Part shown: piece by piece, positions 1 to 7,198 of the stretch
How the letters are laid out: each line of letters opens with the position of its first letter
Position numbering within the stretch: the stretch's first letter is position 1
IMG/VR virus record: IMGVR_UViG_3300046097_000119
Location: 1 to 38,492 of that record
Reading direction: 5' to 3' (one strand)
DNA from: a virus
DNA: 38,492 nt
The notes under the pieces: generated by a model
What the model was told of the DNA's origin: nothing
Databases searched by the model: none
The model's input: the letters and a program-made list of their open reading frames with translations, nothing else
Translations under genes and position numbers: made by a program

Positions 1-233
1 CGGCCACGGACCGTTACGTGAGTGTCATTTGGTCCTGGGTGGTCAGCGTGCAAATCAATGTATTCAGTACCATTTTCATAGTGAATAATTGCGTGCATTC
101 TGACTGGTGAATTCGCATCCTTTCTACCAGTCCGTTCCATGATCCAGCCGCGATTGGCTGAAACGCCGTCAAAGCCTAGTGTAGTTAGGATTTCTTTAGC
201 TGTTTTGTTTTTACATCGGTAGCCGCGCATCAT
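1..233 (-). CDS. Hypothetical phage protein, 3' truncated by window edge (second copy of the 38019-38384 gene)
   Basis: This is the N-terminal 77 codons of the same 121-aa protein encoded complete at 38019-38384. The ATG is at 233-231 and overlaps the TGA of the upstream zinc-ribbon gene (ATGA), so translation is probably coupled. It is cut only because the contig starts here, and its continuation is on the other end of the window. The four differences from the full copy change no amino acid. Function not recognised. Confidence 0.85.
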   Translation of the reverse strand, partial: MMRGYRCKNKTAKEILTTLGFDGVSANRGWIMERTGRKDANSPVRMHAIIHYENGTEYIDLHADHPGPNDTHVTVRG

Positions 234-341
234 AGTTTATTTTTAATGACCGGCCTTTCTTCATCACACAGACCGCACTTACACTTATAAATTTCTTTTG
301 TTCCAGTTGGTCGTTCTTCAACACCCCAAAATTTAATTGGC
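1..341. repeat. Left copy of terminal redundancy
   Basis: Bases 1-341 match 38152-38492 in the same orientation with four substitutions, at 114, 120, 141 and 165. The contig therefore overlaps itself, as expected for an assembled circular or terminally redundant phage genome with a unit length of about 38,151 bp. All four differences are third-codon-position, synonymous changes in the leftward gene crossing the repeat. That favours two co-existing haplotypes over random sequencing error. Confidence 0.9.
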
Positions 342-388
342 GTTTTACATGACGGACATACTGGAATTCCATTCAAGAAAGTAGCCAT
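230..388 (-). CDS. 52-aa zinc-ribbon protein
   Basis: A small leftward gene starting MATFLNGIPVCPSCKTP. Cysteines are arranged as CPSC (residues 11-14) and CKCGLC (36-41), a typical four-cysteine zinc ribbon. It lies 1 nt after the stop of the 390-710 gene and shares an ATGA overlap with the next gene, so it is an operon member in both directions. There is no Shine-Dalgarno, which is usual in this genome. Small zinc ribbons of this sort in phage early operons are generally of unknown role. The same gene restarts at the right end of the window, where it is cut. Confidence 0.75.
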   Translation of the reverse strand: MATFLNGIPVCPSCKTPIKFWGVEERPTGTKEIYKCKCGLCDEERPVIKNKL

Positions 389-389
389 A

Positions 390-710
390 CTATAATTTTA
401 CCGGCGGTAACGGCATGTTAGAAATTAATAATTCTTTACCTTTTTTACTTTGTTTGTGAACTGAATATTTCATATCAAATTCACGGATAAATATTCTTTT
501 TAACAACAACTTTTTATACTTGCCATTAGCATCTTTTATCATTCCTAAATAATATCCATGCTTTTTATTGATTAGTTGTTTTTCAACATAAAGCAAATCT
601 TCAGGTGACAAAAATTCACTAGACATTTTTAGAAATTGCTGCTGCGTTACCCATTTAGTAGGTTGTTTGGCAATAAATTCAGGCTCGAAAGAGACATTTG
701 ATTTCTTCAT
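390..710 (-). CDS. Hypothetical phage early protein, 106 aa
   Basis: A leftward gene of 106 codons, one base downstream of the PIF1 helicase stop (TAATATG). It is basic and lysine-rich, with a core containing YYLGMIKDANGKYKK followed by more basic residues, and no transmembrane segment. No family recognised. Its tight position between the helicase and the zinc-ribbon gene supports a real operon gene, possibly involved in DNA transactions, though that is inferred from context only. Confidence 0.7.
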   Translation of the reverse strand: MKKSNVSFEPEFIAKQPTKWVTQQQFLKMSSEFLSPEDLLYVEKQLINKKHGYYLGMIKDANGKYKKLLLKRIFIREFDMKYSVHKQSKKGKELLISNMPLPPVKL

Positions 711-711
711 A

Positions 712-1944
712 TTACATTCCAGCCTTTAAAAACTCCTTATCCATTTCAATCACTTCTTCACTTACCGCCAAGAACTTCTTAGTTAGATGGCCTTGCAAGT
801 ACACACCTTCAAGTGAGCGAACACGTGAAATCGCTACATATGCCTGACCACATTCAAATACGTGGCTGACATCGATAACCGCTTCATCAAGTGTCATTCC
901 TTGGCTTTTGTGAATCGTGATGGCATATGCTAGTTTCAGCGGTATCTGCATCAAGCTGGCAATGACTTTAGCGTTTTTGCCGTAGCCTTCAGTTTGGTCC
1001 CACGTTTCAATTCCCACATCATAAGTAGCACCGTTGCGTAACACCACCTTCACTGAAGCATGGTCCAACTGAACTACTTCACCTTGTGTGCCGTTCACCC
1101 ATCGCTTATCAACGTCATTTTTAGTGAACATTACCTTGGTGCCAACCTTCAATGTTAGCCGTTCCGGTGACAGACAGCTTGATTTCAAAGCTTTGATAAC
1201 ACTTTCATTTCCGTACTCGCTCATCACATAAGTCTTAGGTGGCGAATCGATCATGTCCAACTTGATATCGTTAATCTTATCTACCTTATGGTTGTGGGTA
1301 TCAAGCCGGATAGCGCCATCAACCTGACTAATATCAGTGGTGACACGACTGCGAATCACTTGCTTTTGTTCTTCAGATAGCTTACCAGCACGAATGCCAG
1401 TCAAGATATCATTGAACACTTTGTCATTCTGGCGGTACTGTTCGTGTAGGTAGCATATCTGAAAATCAGCTTGCTTCCAGGCTTCAGCGGTAAAAGCAAA
1501 TTCACCCTTCACTGGTGGTAGCTGAAAAAAGTCACCAACCGCAATCACCTTTAGGCCACCAAATGAATTATCATTGTTGCGACAGACACGACACAGCTTA
1601 TCTACCACGTTTAGTAGCTTGGCGCTGACCATGGATATCTCGTCAATAATCAGCACTTCAGCTTTGGTGATGCGGTCACGTGTCCAAGGACTTTCCAAAA
1701 TATCTTCAATATCTTGTGCGGTCAGTGCGTTATCGTTACGCACACCAGCCCATGAATGAATCGTCTTACCACGGACATGAATAGCAGCAATGCCAGTACT
1801 GGCGGTTACTGATGGAATGATTCCGTTGCTAACACACCAGCTGATGTACTGGTTAATGGTGTATGTTTTTCCAGTACCAGGCTGGCCGGTAAGAAATACA
1901 TTTTTGCTACCTTTTAAGTGTTCTAGTGCTTTATCTTGTGTCAT
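712..1944 (-). CDS. PIF1/Dda-like SF1B DNA helicase
   Basis: A 410-aa ATP-dependent DNA helicase, predicted to move 5' to 3' like other PIF1/RecD-type SF1B enzymes. Visible motifs are Walker A GQPGTGKT (20-27), the TASTGIAA segment (47-54), DEISMV (101-106), GDFFQLPPV (137-145), a QYRQ segment near 169, and the C-terminal YAITIHKSQGMTLDEAVID and YVAISRVRS motifs (about 340-376). All the motifs needed for ATP hydrolysis are present and the length fits a compact phage helicase. The start overlaps the preceding gene by 14 nt. It probably serves phage replication or recombination alongside the SF3 helicase. Confidence 0.93.
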   Translation of the reverse strand: MTQDKALEHLKGSKNVFLTGQPGTGKTYTINQYISWCVSNGIIPSVTASTGIAAIHVRGKTIHSWAGVRNDNALTAQDIEDILESPWTRDRITKAEVLIIDEISMVSAKLLNVVDKLCRVCRNNDNSFGGLKVIAVGDFFQLPPVKGEFAFTAEAWKQADFQICYLHEQYRQNDKVFNDILTGIRAGKLSEEQKQVIRSRVTTDISQVDGAIRLDTHNHKVDKINDIKLDMIDSPPKTYVMSEYGNESVIKALKSSCLSPERLTLKVGTKVMFTKNDVDKRWVNGTQGEVVQLDHASVKVVLRNGATYDVGIETWDQTEGYGKNAKVIASLMQIPLKLAYAITIHKSQGMTLDEAVIDVSHVFECGQAYVAISRVRSLEGVYLQGHLTKKFLAVSEEVIEMDKEFLKAGM

Positions 1945-2188
1945 GACCTAATTTTTCATTAGCAATTTGCACCGCTTTTTCAAGTCCGTAACCAAAGTCA
2001 CTTCTTAAATCAGTACAAGTTTTTTTTCCAATAATATTTTGTGTCGCATCATAAACAGCTACACAGTAGCCTGACATGCACGATTCAAGGCACACTTCAC
2101 GACCATCTTCAGTCTTATGTGAAAAGTAATGACTTAGCACTTGTGGTGAATCAATGCGGTTGAATGATTTTATTGTTAGTTTGTTCAT
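1931..2188 (-). CDS. Hypothetical protein, 85 aa
   Basis: A leftward gene beginning MNKLTIKSFNRIDSP. The ATG at 2188 overlaps the TGA of the 2185-2391 gene (ATGA), which argues for this start over an in-frame ATG 33 nt upstream inside that gene. The C-terminus overlaps the start of the PIF1 helicase by 14 nt. Three cysteines lie in the middle (CLESCMSGYC), but no complete zinc motif is seen. It probably acts in the early module; function unknown. Confidence 0.7.
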   Translation of the reverse strand: MNKLTIKSFNRIDSPQVLSHYFSHKTEDGREVCLESCMSGYCVAVYDATQNIIGKKTCTDLRSDFGYGLEKAVQIANEKLGHDTR

Positions 2189-2391
2189 ACCAATTCTTTT
2201 CTTAAATGATGTAAAAACCAATCAAGTCCAGCATGAAAAGCTCTTATTTCTTTACGATCTTGATCAGTCAAAGCGTGATGTGGTTGATGACACATTTTGC
2301 GGGCTTCAATAATTGCACGTTCTATATGAACTGGTTCAACTTCTTTACACCAGTCATATATAGTTTCTTGATCTGTTTTTTGCTTATTCAT
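2185..2391 (-). CDS. Hypothetical protein, 68 aa
   Basis: First gene downstream of the strong promoter at 2421-2449. It encodes 68 mostly polar residues rich in His and Glu (KMCHQPHHALTDQDRKEI). No transmembrane segment or recognised domain. The stop overlaps the next ATG, so it is translationally coupled to the following two genes (1931-2188 and the helicase). Function unknown. Confidence 0.7.
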   Translation of the reverse strand: MNKQKTDQETIYDWCKEVEPVHIERAIIEARKMCHQPHHALTDQDRKEIRAFHAGLDWFLHHLRKELV

Positions 2392-2420
2392 AATTTTGTA
2401 TTAATTACTGATACCTATAT

Positions 2421-2449
2421 ATTATATAGCATAGCTAGGCTTTTTACAA
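2421..2449 (-). promoter_or_regulatory. Sigma70-type promoter with shared spacer motif
   Basis: Read leftward, -35 TTGTAA (2449-2444), a 17-bp spacer and a perfect -10 TATAAT (2426-2421) lie about 30 nt before the ATG at 2391. The spacer contains AAAGCCTAGCTATG, identical to the first 14 bases of the spacer in the promoter at 34648-34676. It gives the helicase segment of the leftward arm its own promoter. Confidence 0.8.
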
Positions 2450-2465
2450 TGAGTTATGCACATCG

Positions 2466-2990
2466 CTACCATTTTTTAACTACTTGCTTTGACCACCATT
2501 CTTCATACTCTTTTCTGCTGACATGAGTATGCAAATCATCAGGCTCAAAACGCTGGTACTTAATACAGTGTCCAAGCTCATGATCGAATGTGTATTCAAG
2601 CTGCTTATAACTATCCTTGCTGCGCCGGCGGCTTGATTCCAAGAACCATGTACCATCTTTATTTTGCTTCCAGCTACGATACACCCCACGTTTAGCTTCT
2701 ACTTGCATGATGCTAAATCGGCCACGTGCGCCAATCTTTTTGATGTGTACACCATTGCGACCATTAAGCTTGTCACCATTCATTACAAGCGCCACACCAT
2801 CAAATATTTGTGTGTTCACTTGCGGCATAATCCAAGTATCAGAAACCTTAGTGCCTTCTTTTGTTTCTTGCATTGGTGCATCCTTAAATGACACTTGGCG
2901 AAATGTAAGCTTGCTGTATTTGACTGAACGCAGTGTAGGTAGTTCGCTTTTTATCCAGTTCTGGTCGTATAAAACTAAGATGTTTTTCAT
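2466..2990 (-). CDS. Putative zinc metallopeptidase (HELGH motif)
   Basis: A 174-aa protein with an HExxH zinc-protease signature, FDHELGHCIKYQRFE, centred on H137-E138-H141. A DDLHTH segment (H154 and H156) follows 13-15 residues after the second His and could provide the third ligand. The N-terminal two thirds match no family I recognise, and there is no signal peptide or membrane segment, so it should act in the cytoplasm. It lies between an HTH gene and the strong leftward promoter, in the early module and not with the virion genes. That suggests an action on host proteins or phage-protein processing. The catalytic motif is convincing; the substrate is unknown. Confidence 0.65.
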   Translation of the reverse strand: MKNILVLYDQNWIKSELPTLRSVKYSKLTFRQVSFKDAPMQETKEGTKVSDTWIMPQVNTQIFDGVALVMNGDKLNGRNGVHIKKIGARGRFSIMQVEAKRGVYRSWKQNKDGTWFLESSRRRSKDSYKQLEYTFDHELGHCIKYQRFEPDDLHTHVSRKEYEEWWSKQVVKKW

Positions 2991-2992
2991 AA

Positions 2993-3211
2993 CTAATAAA
3001 ATGATTCATTATTATTAACCCAATACCTTGCTAAATGTTGTGAAAAAGCACTGGTGTTGCCGCAATATCTTTTGCCAGCATCTTCAAGTTTTGTGTACGT
3101 TGATACGCTGATACCAATAATTTTAGCCACTTCAGTCTTGCTACGAGTGCCACGTTTTTCACGTAACGCTTCAGCTAATTTAAAAGGACTATCAGAAAGA
3201 ATGACTGCCAT
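2993..3211 (-). CDS. Small HTH (Xre-like) DNA-binding protein
   Basis: A 72-aa protein with a helix-turn-helix around residues 25-45 (KTEVAKIIGISVSTYTKLE), of the Xre/Cro type. It is small enough to be a stand-alone regulator and is encoded two nucleotides after the 144-aa gene. Palindromic sites exist at 5258-5276, 7167-7183 and 23211-23225; this protein is one of several candidate binders, with nothing in the sequence linking it to a particular site. Confidence 0.7.
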   Translation of the reverse strand: MAVILSDSPFKLAEALREKRGTRSKTEVAKIIGISVSTYTKLEDAGKRYCGNTSAFSQHLARYWVNNNESFY

Positions 3212-3212
3212 A

Positions 3213-3647
3213 TTATTCCAACATTAAGTACCCTTCAGGGTTGTTAGCCACTTGTTCAAACAAAGTTAGGCCATTCTTACCTTTGATAAACGGTAAGAAT
3301 ATCTGTGGCATTGATACCATTTGAGTTTCGTATAGTGCCATCTGTGCTTCAATCCAATCTTTTAGATTGGCCCAAGCTACACGGTAGCAGTATTCGTCTT
3401 CTCGCCAGCGCGACACTTTTTGTTCTTTTAACACAGCTTGAAATCGCCGCCATTCGCATGGTAGTGAGAATGACATATTCTGTACCGTGTTAGTTGGATT
3501 TGGTAGCGCAAACATAATGCCTGAAATCCGACGGTCGGTATCAAACATCATTTGAATGCCAACAGCACCATGCTTGATCAGCGCATCTTGAACTTTTGCA
3601 ATGTAATGGCTGGCGGCTTTGGTTGCGCCGGCATTCTTGATTGGCAT
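3213..3647 (-). CDS. Conserved phage protein of unknown function, 144 aa
   Basis: A 144-aa protein with the segment YCYRVAWANLKDWIEAQMAL followed by MPQIFLPFIKGKNGLTLFE near the C-terminus. This pattern (RVAW..KDW.EAQ.AL..T.M....FLP) recalls a common phage-encoded hypothetical protein found beside replication genes. It sits between the CHC2 zinc-finger gene and a HTH gene with 1-2 nt gaps. No catalytic motif is visible. Confidence 0.7.
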   Translation of the reverse strand: MPIKNAGATKAASHYIAKVQDALIKHGAVGIQMMFDTDRRISGIMFALPNPTNTVQNMSFSLPCEWRRFQAVLKEQKVSRWREDEYCYRVAWANLKDWIEAQMALYETQMVSMPQIFLPFIKGKNGLTLFEQVANNPEGYLMLE

Positions 3648-3649
3648 AT

Positions 3650-4348
3650 TTATCTAATTAAACTTTTAACTGCTCTAATAAAATCCACACCATCACGCTG
3701 CATCACAAAGTCAATTGCATCACCCTTGCCATGACAGCCAAAACACTTATAGCGGTTGTGCTTGTCGACATAGAAAGATGGTGTCTTTTCGCCTTCATGA
3801 CCAGTCAGTGGACAGTGTGCGTTGGCGGTCCACTTGCCAGTAGCCTTGAACACGCGAGTGTGAATCATGTCTTCAATCGGTACTTCACGTGCCTGTTCAA
3901 TCTGTGCTTCAGTCACACCACCTTGCTTCTTGGCTGGTGTCAGCATGTGTTGCTGGCGCTGTACGATACGCTTCAGTGATCGCCGCGGCTGTTCCGTTGC
4001 TTCTTCAATCATCATCTTTTGAAGGTCCAGCTGTATTTCCATAAACACTTCAAAAACTGGTTCTGGTAGTCGCTTGCGACCAATACCGAATTCTTCACGG
4101 AACCAATCATCAAACTCATCTTGGTTCATACCAGCTGGATGTTGGCGCTTGATTTCACTGATAGTGAATTGCATATTTTCCACCAAGTCATTCTTCAAAC
4201 CTTCAAGATCTTCATATGTAGGTGCGAACAATTCCAATGCAGCAGATAAGCTCAACCGTTCCGGCTGATAGTTAGGATCAAAGTAGATCCCTTTCTTACC
4301 TTTGATTGGCAAAAATTCTAATTTTACGATAGTGCTAGATCTTGTCAT
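3650..4348 (-). CDS. CHC2 zinc-finger primase-like protein
   Basis: A 232-aa protein whose C-terminal half holds a DnaG-type CHC2 zinc-binding domain: CPLTGHEGEKTPSFYVD, then YKCFGCHGKGDAIDFVMQRDG. The ligands C..H..C..C are all present and the context is typical of zf-CHC2 domains. No Toprim (RNA polymerase) domain follows, so it cannot be a complete DnaG. It may recognise single-stranded template and act with the SF3 helicase at 5334 or with the host primase. The N-terminal 120 residues are unrecognised. The start overlaps the 45-aa zinc-ribbon gene by 14 nt. Confidence 0.85.
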   Translation of the reverse strand: MTRSSTIVKLEFLPIKGKKGIYFDPNYQPERLSLSAALELFAPTYEDLEGLKNDLVENMQFTISEIKRQHPAGMNQDEFDDWFREEFGIGRKRLPEPVFEVFMEIQLDLQKMMIEEATEQPRRSLKRIVQRQQHMLTPAKKQGGVTEAQIEQAREVPIEDMIHTRVFKATGKWTANAHCPLTGHEGEKTPSFYVDKHNRYKCFGCHGKGDAIDFVMQRDGVDFIRAVKSLIR

Positions 4349-4472
4349 AAATGATGAGTGTTCCGCTGGTGTGTTTAACTGGTGGTTTGTCTTTGCACTT
4401 CTTACAATACAAAGCCGTCTTGCTAGTAATCGGTGCGCGACAGTTGAAGCATTTACGCTGCTGCTTGGCCAT
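4335..4472 (-). CDS. 45-aa zinc-ribbon protein
   Basis: The ATG at 4472 gives MAKQQRKCFNCRAPITSK followed by YCKKC, a two-CxxC zinc ribbon. An upstream in-frame ATG at 4544 lies inside the 114-aa gene and adds no conserved-looking sequence, so the internal start is preferred. It overlaps both neighbours (20 nt and 14 nt), typical of this compressed operon. Function unknown, possibly nucleic-acid or protein binding. Confidence 0.65.
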   Translation of the reverse strand: MAKQQRKCFNCRAPITSKTALYCKKCKDKPPVKHTSGTLIIYDKI

Positions 4473-4797
4473 GGTGTTTATCGCTACAAGCCTGACAGAA
4501 TTTTGAACCGTTGCGCTTATCGTTCTGACAGAAATCTTTGTCATACTGGATATCGCCTGGATGCACAGACCGTTCTTTACTCATGATCTTGGCTGGTGTC
4601 ACTATAATGCGAGCATTCACACATGCTGCCTTTTTAATCTTGCCAGCGGTGAAATCCAAGCGCCGTTGCAGCATTTCGCATGCTTGTTCCGGTGACATGA
4701 ATGACGGTAATTCAAGTGAGCCATCCTTTAATGTCATACGCTTTTCAGCGGCTGATTTTGTTACTGCGCTCTTATTCTTTTTTCCTAATCCAAGCAT
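4453..4797 (-). CDS. Cysteine-containing hypothetical protein, 114 aa
   Basis: A 114-aa basic protein. Its N-terminus is lysine-rich, the middle (FMSPEQACEMLQRRLDF) looks helical, and the C-terminus carries FCQNDKRNGSKFCQACSDKHH, whose Cys and His could form a zinc site. The start is 3 nt after the stop of the 57-aa HTH gene. No family recognised. It belongs to the first operon of the leftward arm. Confidence 0.7.
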   Translation of the reverse strand: MLGLGKKNKSAVTKSAAEKRMTLKDGSLELPSFMSPEQACEMLQRRLDFTAGKIKKAACVNARIIVTPAKIMSKERSVHPGDIQYDKDFCQNDKRNGSKFCQACSDKHHGQAAA

Positions 4798-4799
4798 AC

Positions 4800-4973
4800 T
4801 TATTTAGTTTTGCGCCAAGATGTTTCCCATCCTTCCGGCATTTTCTTGATAATTTCGTGTGCGGTACTGCGGTGAAGATTAAAAATCTTAGCGATTTGTG
4901 TACCATTACAGTTTTTGTATTTGTAATGAAACCAAATGGCTTCATTGCGCATATCCTTTAAGTAACCTTCCAT
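4800..4973 (-). CDS. 57-aa helix-turn-helix protein
   Basis: A short leftward gene starting MEGYLKDMRNEAIWFHYKY and carrying NGTQIAKIFNLHRSTAHEII, a clear helix-turn-helix of the Hin/HTH_23 type, with a basic C-terminus. It is the second gene of the leftward arm, 3 nt after the membrane-protein gene, and so is among the first made. A role as an early transcription regulator is plausible, for example binding one of the palindromic operators; this is inference. Both flanking genes leave exactly this space. Confidence 0.72.
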   Translation of the reverse strand: MEGYLKDMRNEAIWFHYKYKNCNGTQIAKIFNLHRSTAHEIIKKMPEGWETSWRKTK

Positions 4974-4976
4974 AAC

Positions 4977-5222
4977 TTAATCTTCATCAATAGTAGCCAT
5001 CAATCCGTGCCAGTCCGAATACATAGCGTAGGTGCCACCAAGCAATCCGAACATTACTGATACCCAAAAGATAGATACCACTGTTTCAAATTGAAGCAAG
5101 GCATTGTTCCAAGCTAGAATTGAGGTAAGTGCGGTCATCAACAGTGATGATGCGAACACTAAGACAAAACATATAAAGTATACCAATGCGACAGTTAGTA
5201 TGGTGTGAAATGTGTGTTTCAT
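4977..5222 (-). CDS. Small membrane protein, first gene of leftward arm
   Basis: An 81-aa protein with two hydrophobic helices, roughly residues 8-33 (ILTVALVYFICFVLVFASSL) and 45-68 (ETVVSIFWVSVMFGLLGGTY), and a short acidic tail. It is the promoter-proximal gene of the leftward operon, reading from the control region at 5223-5333. Early phage membrane proteins of this size often act on the host envelope, for example in superinfection exclusion; no specific family is recognised here. Confidence 0.7.
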   Translation of the reverse strand: MKHTFHTILTVALVYFICFVLVFASSLLMTALTSILAWNNALLQFETVVSIFWVSVMFGLLGGTYAMYSDWHGLMATIDED

Positions 5223-5333
5223 TTTAATTTCTTATTTAATAAGCTTAGCTTCATTGTACCAGACAATTTGTCTGGTGTTATCCACACAATACCAAACATG
5301 TGAATAACCTTTGGTATGCTATGCTACTAAGAC
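5223..5333. promoter_or_regulatory. Divergent control region and candidate replication origin
   Basis: This 111-bp gap separates the two transcription arms. It contains a perfect 19-bp palindrome ACCAGACAATTTGTCTGGT (5258-5276). Next to it are a consensus DnaA box TTATCCACA (5278-5286) and an opposite-strand match TGTGAATAA (5299-5307, TTATTCACA). Leftward, an extended -10 TGGTACAAT overlaps the palindrome. Rightward, extended -10 TGCTATGCT (5317-5325) ends 8 nt before the helicase ATG. The DnaA boxes, operator and adjacent helicase gene suggest a host-initiated origin with coupled transcription control. Confidence 0.6.
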
Positions 5334-6848
5334 ATGAAAAAAGACAATCTTAATAAGCTAAATGAAGCCCTTGCAGAAATGGGTATTGAAACCATAAAAG
5401 ATGTTAATCCAATACCAGAAAGAACAGCTTATTTTGACCATCTTGAAAACGGTGACCGGACTGACAAGGACTGGTTGAAGTACTTAAAAAACTATAAATT
5501 ACAACATAAATTAGCGTTTCATAAGTACGTAGCACACACCTTTTTACACCTACGCTATGAAGTTGGTGAAGATAAAATTTACTGGATTTACAATGAAACC
5601 ACTGGTGTTTATGACGAAGTAAACTTTGTGACAGTGCGCGGTCTGGTGATTCGATTGTTGATTGAAGATGGTCTTGAAGATACTGCTACTGAAGGCACTG
5701 TAAAGAACGTATTGTCTAAGTTTCGTGCCATGTTCTTGGACCGTGCTACTGCATATGATGATTTTGATAATGAGCCTGACTGGTTCCATGTAGAAAATGG
5801 CTGGATAAATGTAAAGACTTTGAAATTCCAGCCACACACACCTGATAGATTAAGCCGCCGTGTTAGTGCTGTGGCTTATGACAAGAAAGCCAAGTGTCCA
5901 GTATATGACCAGTTTTTGGACACACAGCTGCAACTAAAAGATGATCAAGTAAAGGTGCTGGACCAATTCAGTGGTCTTTTGCTTACACCTGATATTAGTC
6001 GACAAAAGATGTTGGTGTTGATTGGTAAGCCTGGTAGTGGAAAATCTACCTTGCTTGACTGTTGGTCAGATATTCTTGGTGACTGTGCAACACAAAAAGG
6101 ATTGACTGAAATTGCTGGTGAATCATTCCGCTTTGGTGGTTCTTCATTAGTGGGTAAGCGATTGTGTTGGTTTGATGAGGTTGAAGTGACACGTGCCAAC
6201 ATGGGTAACTCGCTTATCAATCTCATCACTGGCCAACACATCCATGTTGAGCGTAAAGGAATCAACGGCATCCTTGATGCTGATAATCAGTTGAAGTGTG
6301 TACTGACAGCTAACACTTTGCCACGTTCAGCTGAAATGGGTATCTACCGGCGCATGATCTTAATCTATTTGGAATACTCTTTTTACGACAGTATGACAGC
6401 CAATCATAAAATCCGTGCGGTACTACAAAGTGAAGCTTCAGGTATTTTGAATCGTATGTTGCGTGGCTTGGCTGATTTGAACAAGTTTGATGGCTTCACC
6501 AGTATTGAAGGTCATGATGACCTAATTGAAGAATACAAAACCAGTAGTAATACTGTGGCTGAATTCTTGGATGAATATTTTGTGCCTGACATTGAAGCAA
6601 AACCAATTCCAACTAAGGTGCTACTTGAAGCGTATAAAGAGTTTTCCAATGATAGGTATTCAGAATCACTGACACCACAGCGGTTTGGAATGGTAATGAA
6701 GCATCACGGTTTGTCTAAGTTCGATAAAATTTATAATCGCAAGGACCGTGATGGATTAAAAATGTGGTGCGGATTGAAGTTGCGTGAAGACTATTATGAA
6801 TTCAATACTGTTGGATTTATTCGTGCAAAAGATGTGAAAGATTTTTAG
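5334..6848 (+). CDS. SF3 / D5-like replicative helicase
   Basis: A 504-aa protein with a D5_N-like region (about 60-220) followed by a superfamily 3 helicase core. It has Walker A GKPGSGKS (231-238), Walker B RLCWFDEVE (276-284), motif C KCVLTANTLPR (321-331) and the arginine-finger region YRRMI (338-342). Phage and plasmid D5/P4-type helicases unwind the origin and often carry a primase; no archaeo-eukaryotic primase domain is visible here, so priming may come from the CHC2 protein or the host. The start is the first ATG after the promoter at 5317-5325 and the mRNA is probably leaderless. A terminator follows immediately. Confidence 0.9.
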   Translation: MKKDNLNKLNEALAEMGIETIKDVNPIPERTAYFDHLENGDRTDKDWLKYLKNYKLQHKLAFHKYVAHTFLHLRYEVGEDKIYWIYNETTGVYDEVNFVTVRGLVIRLLIEDGLEDTATEGTVKNVLSKFRAMFLDRATAYDDFDNEPDWFHVENGWINVKTLKFQPHTPDRLSRRVSAVAYDKKAKCPVYDQFLDTQLQLKDDQVKVLDQFSGLLLTPDISRQKMLVLIGKPGSGKSTLLDCWSDILGDCATQKGLTEIAGESFRFGGSSLVGKRLCWFDEVEVTRANMGNSLINLITGQHIHVERKGINGILDADNQLKCVLTANTLPRSAEMGIYRRMILIYLEYSFYDSMTANHKIRAVLQSEASGILNRMLRGLADLNKFDGFTSIEGHDDLIEEYKTSSNTVAEFLDEYFVPDIEAKPIPTKVLLEAYKEFSNDRYSESLTPQRFGMVMKHHGLSKFDKIYNRKDRDGLKMWCGLKLREDYYEFNTVGFIRAKDVKDF

Positions 6849-6871
6849 AGTTTTCCACACCACACCACAAG

Positions 6872-6903
6872 GCGGATACTTTTGTCAAAGTGTCCGTTTT
6901 TTT
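6872..6903 (+). terminator. Rho-independent terminator of the helicase gene
   Basis: A 10-bp stem CGGATACTTT / AAAGTGTCCG with one T.G pair and a 4-nt loop is followed by a run of seven T. It begins 25 nt after the helicase stop codon and separates the replication helicase from the late arm. Confidence 0.85.
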
Positions 6904-7141
6904 AATTAAAACACACTCGAATTTCGTGTCAATATATTTACAGAATCTTAATATGTTGTGAAATTAAGCCAAAACGGATACTTTTACGGACACTGACGGA
7001 TAGTTGTGTCCGTCACTTTTAGCTTTGTTTACAGGCTTAGAATTGCAATGACGGACACCTAGACACTTATTAAGGTAGTTTAGTAATAAAAGTAATAGTT
7101 AGTAAAAGCTGGTGCGAGTTGAAATTAAGTGTCAGTGTCCG
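6873..7141. repeat. Iteron-like cluster upstream of terS (GTGTCCG and CGGATACTTTT repeats)
   Basis: Within the 368-bp gene-free stretch 6849-7216, the heptamer GTGTCCG occurs five times on both strands (6890-6896, 6987-6993, 7006-7012, 7052-7058, 7135-7141). CGGATACTTTT occurs twice (6873-6883, 6975-6985). Pairs of sites form inverted repeats, such as ACGGACAC with GTGTCCGT and TGACGGA with TCCGTCA (6986-7015). No open frame of note is present. The location just before the small terminase fits a packaging-recognition (pac/cos) region; iterons for replication are the alternative. Confidence 0.6.
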
Positions 7142-7166
7142 GTGCTTTCTTTTCTTGGCTGTTTTT

Positions 7167-7183
7167 TAACCTAGGCTAGGTTA
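7167..7183. promoter_or_regulatory. 17-bp palindromic operator candidate before terS
   Basis: TAACCTAGGCTAGGTTA is a perfect palindrome around one central base, 16 bp upstream of the extended -10 box of the small terminase gene. The position covers the expected -35 area, so a bound protein would control the late arm. The AACCTAG arm resembles the CCTAGCTATG motif within other promoters of this phage. Confidence 0.6.
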
Positions 7184-7198
7184 GTGAAAATAGCGATG

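Noticed and set aside
2233-2526. Open frame on the plus strand opposite the early genes, with hydrophobic sequence
   Set aside because: It is antisense to two convincing coding genes and a strong promoter and has no start signal; it is judged a shadow frame. Other plus-strand frames between 1574 and 4961 were rejected for the same reason.
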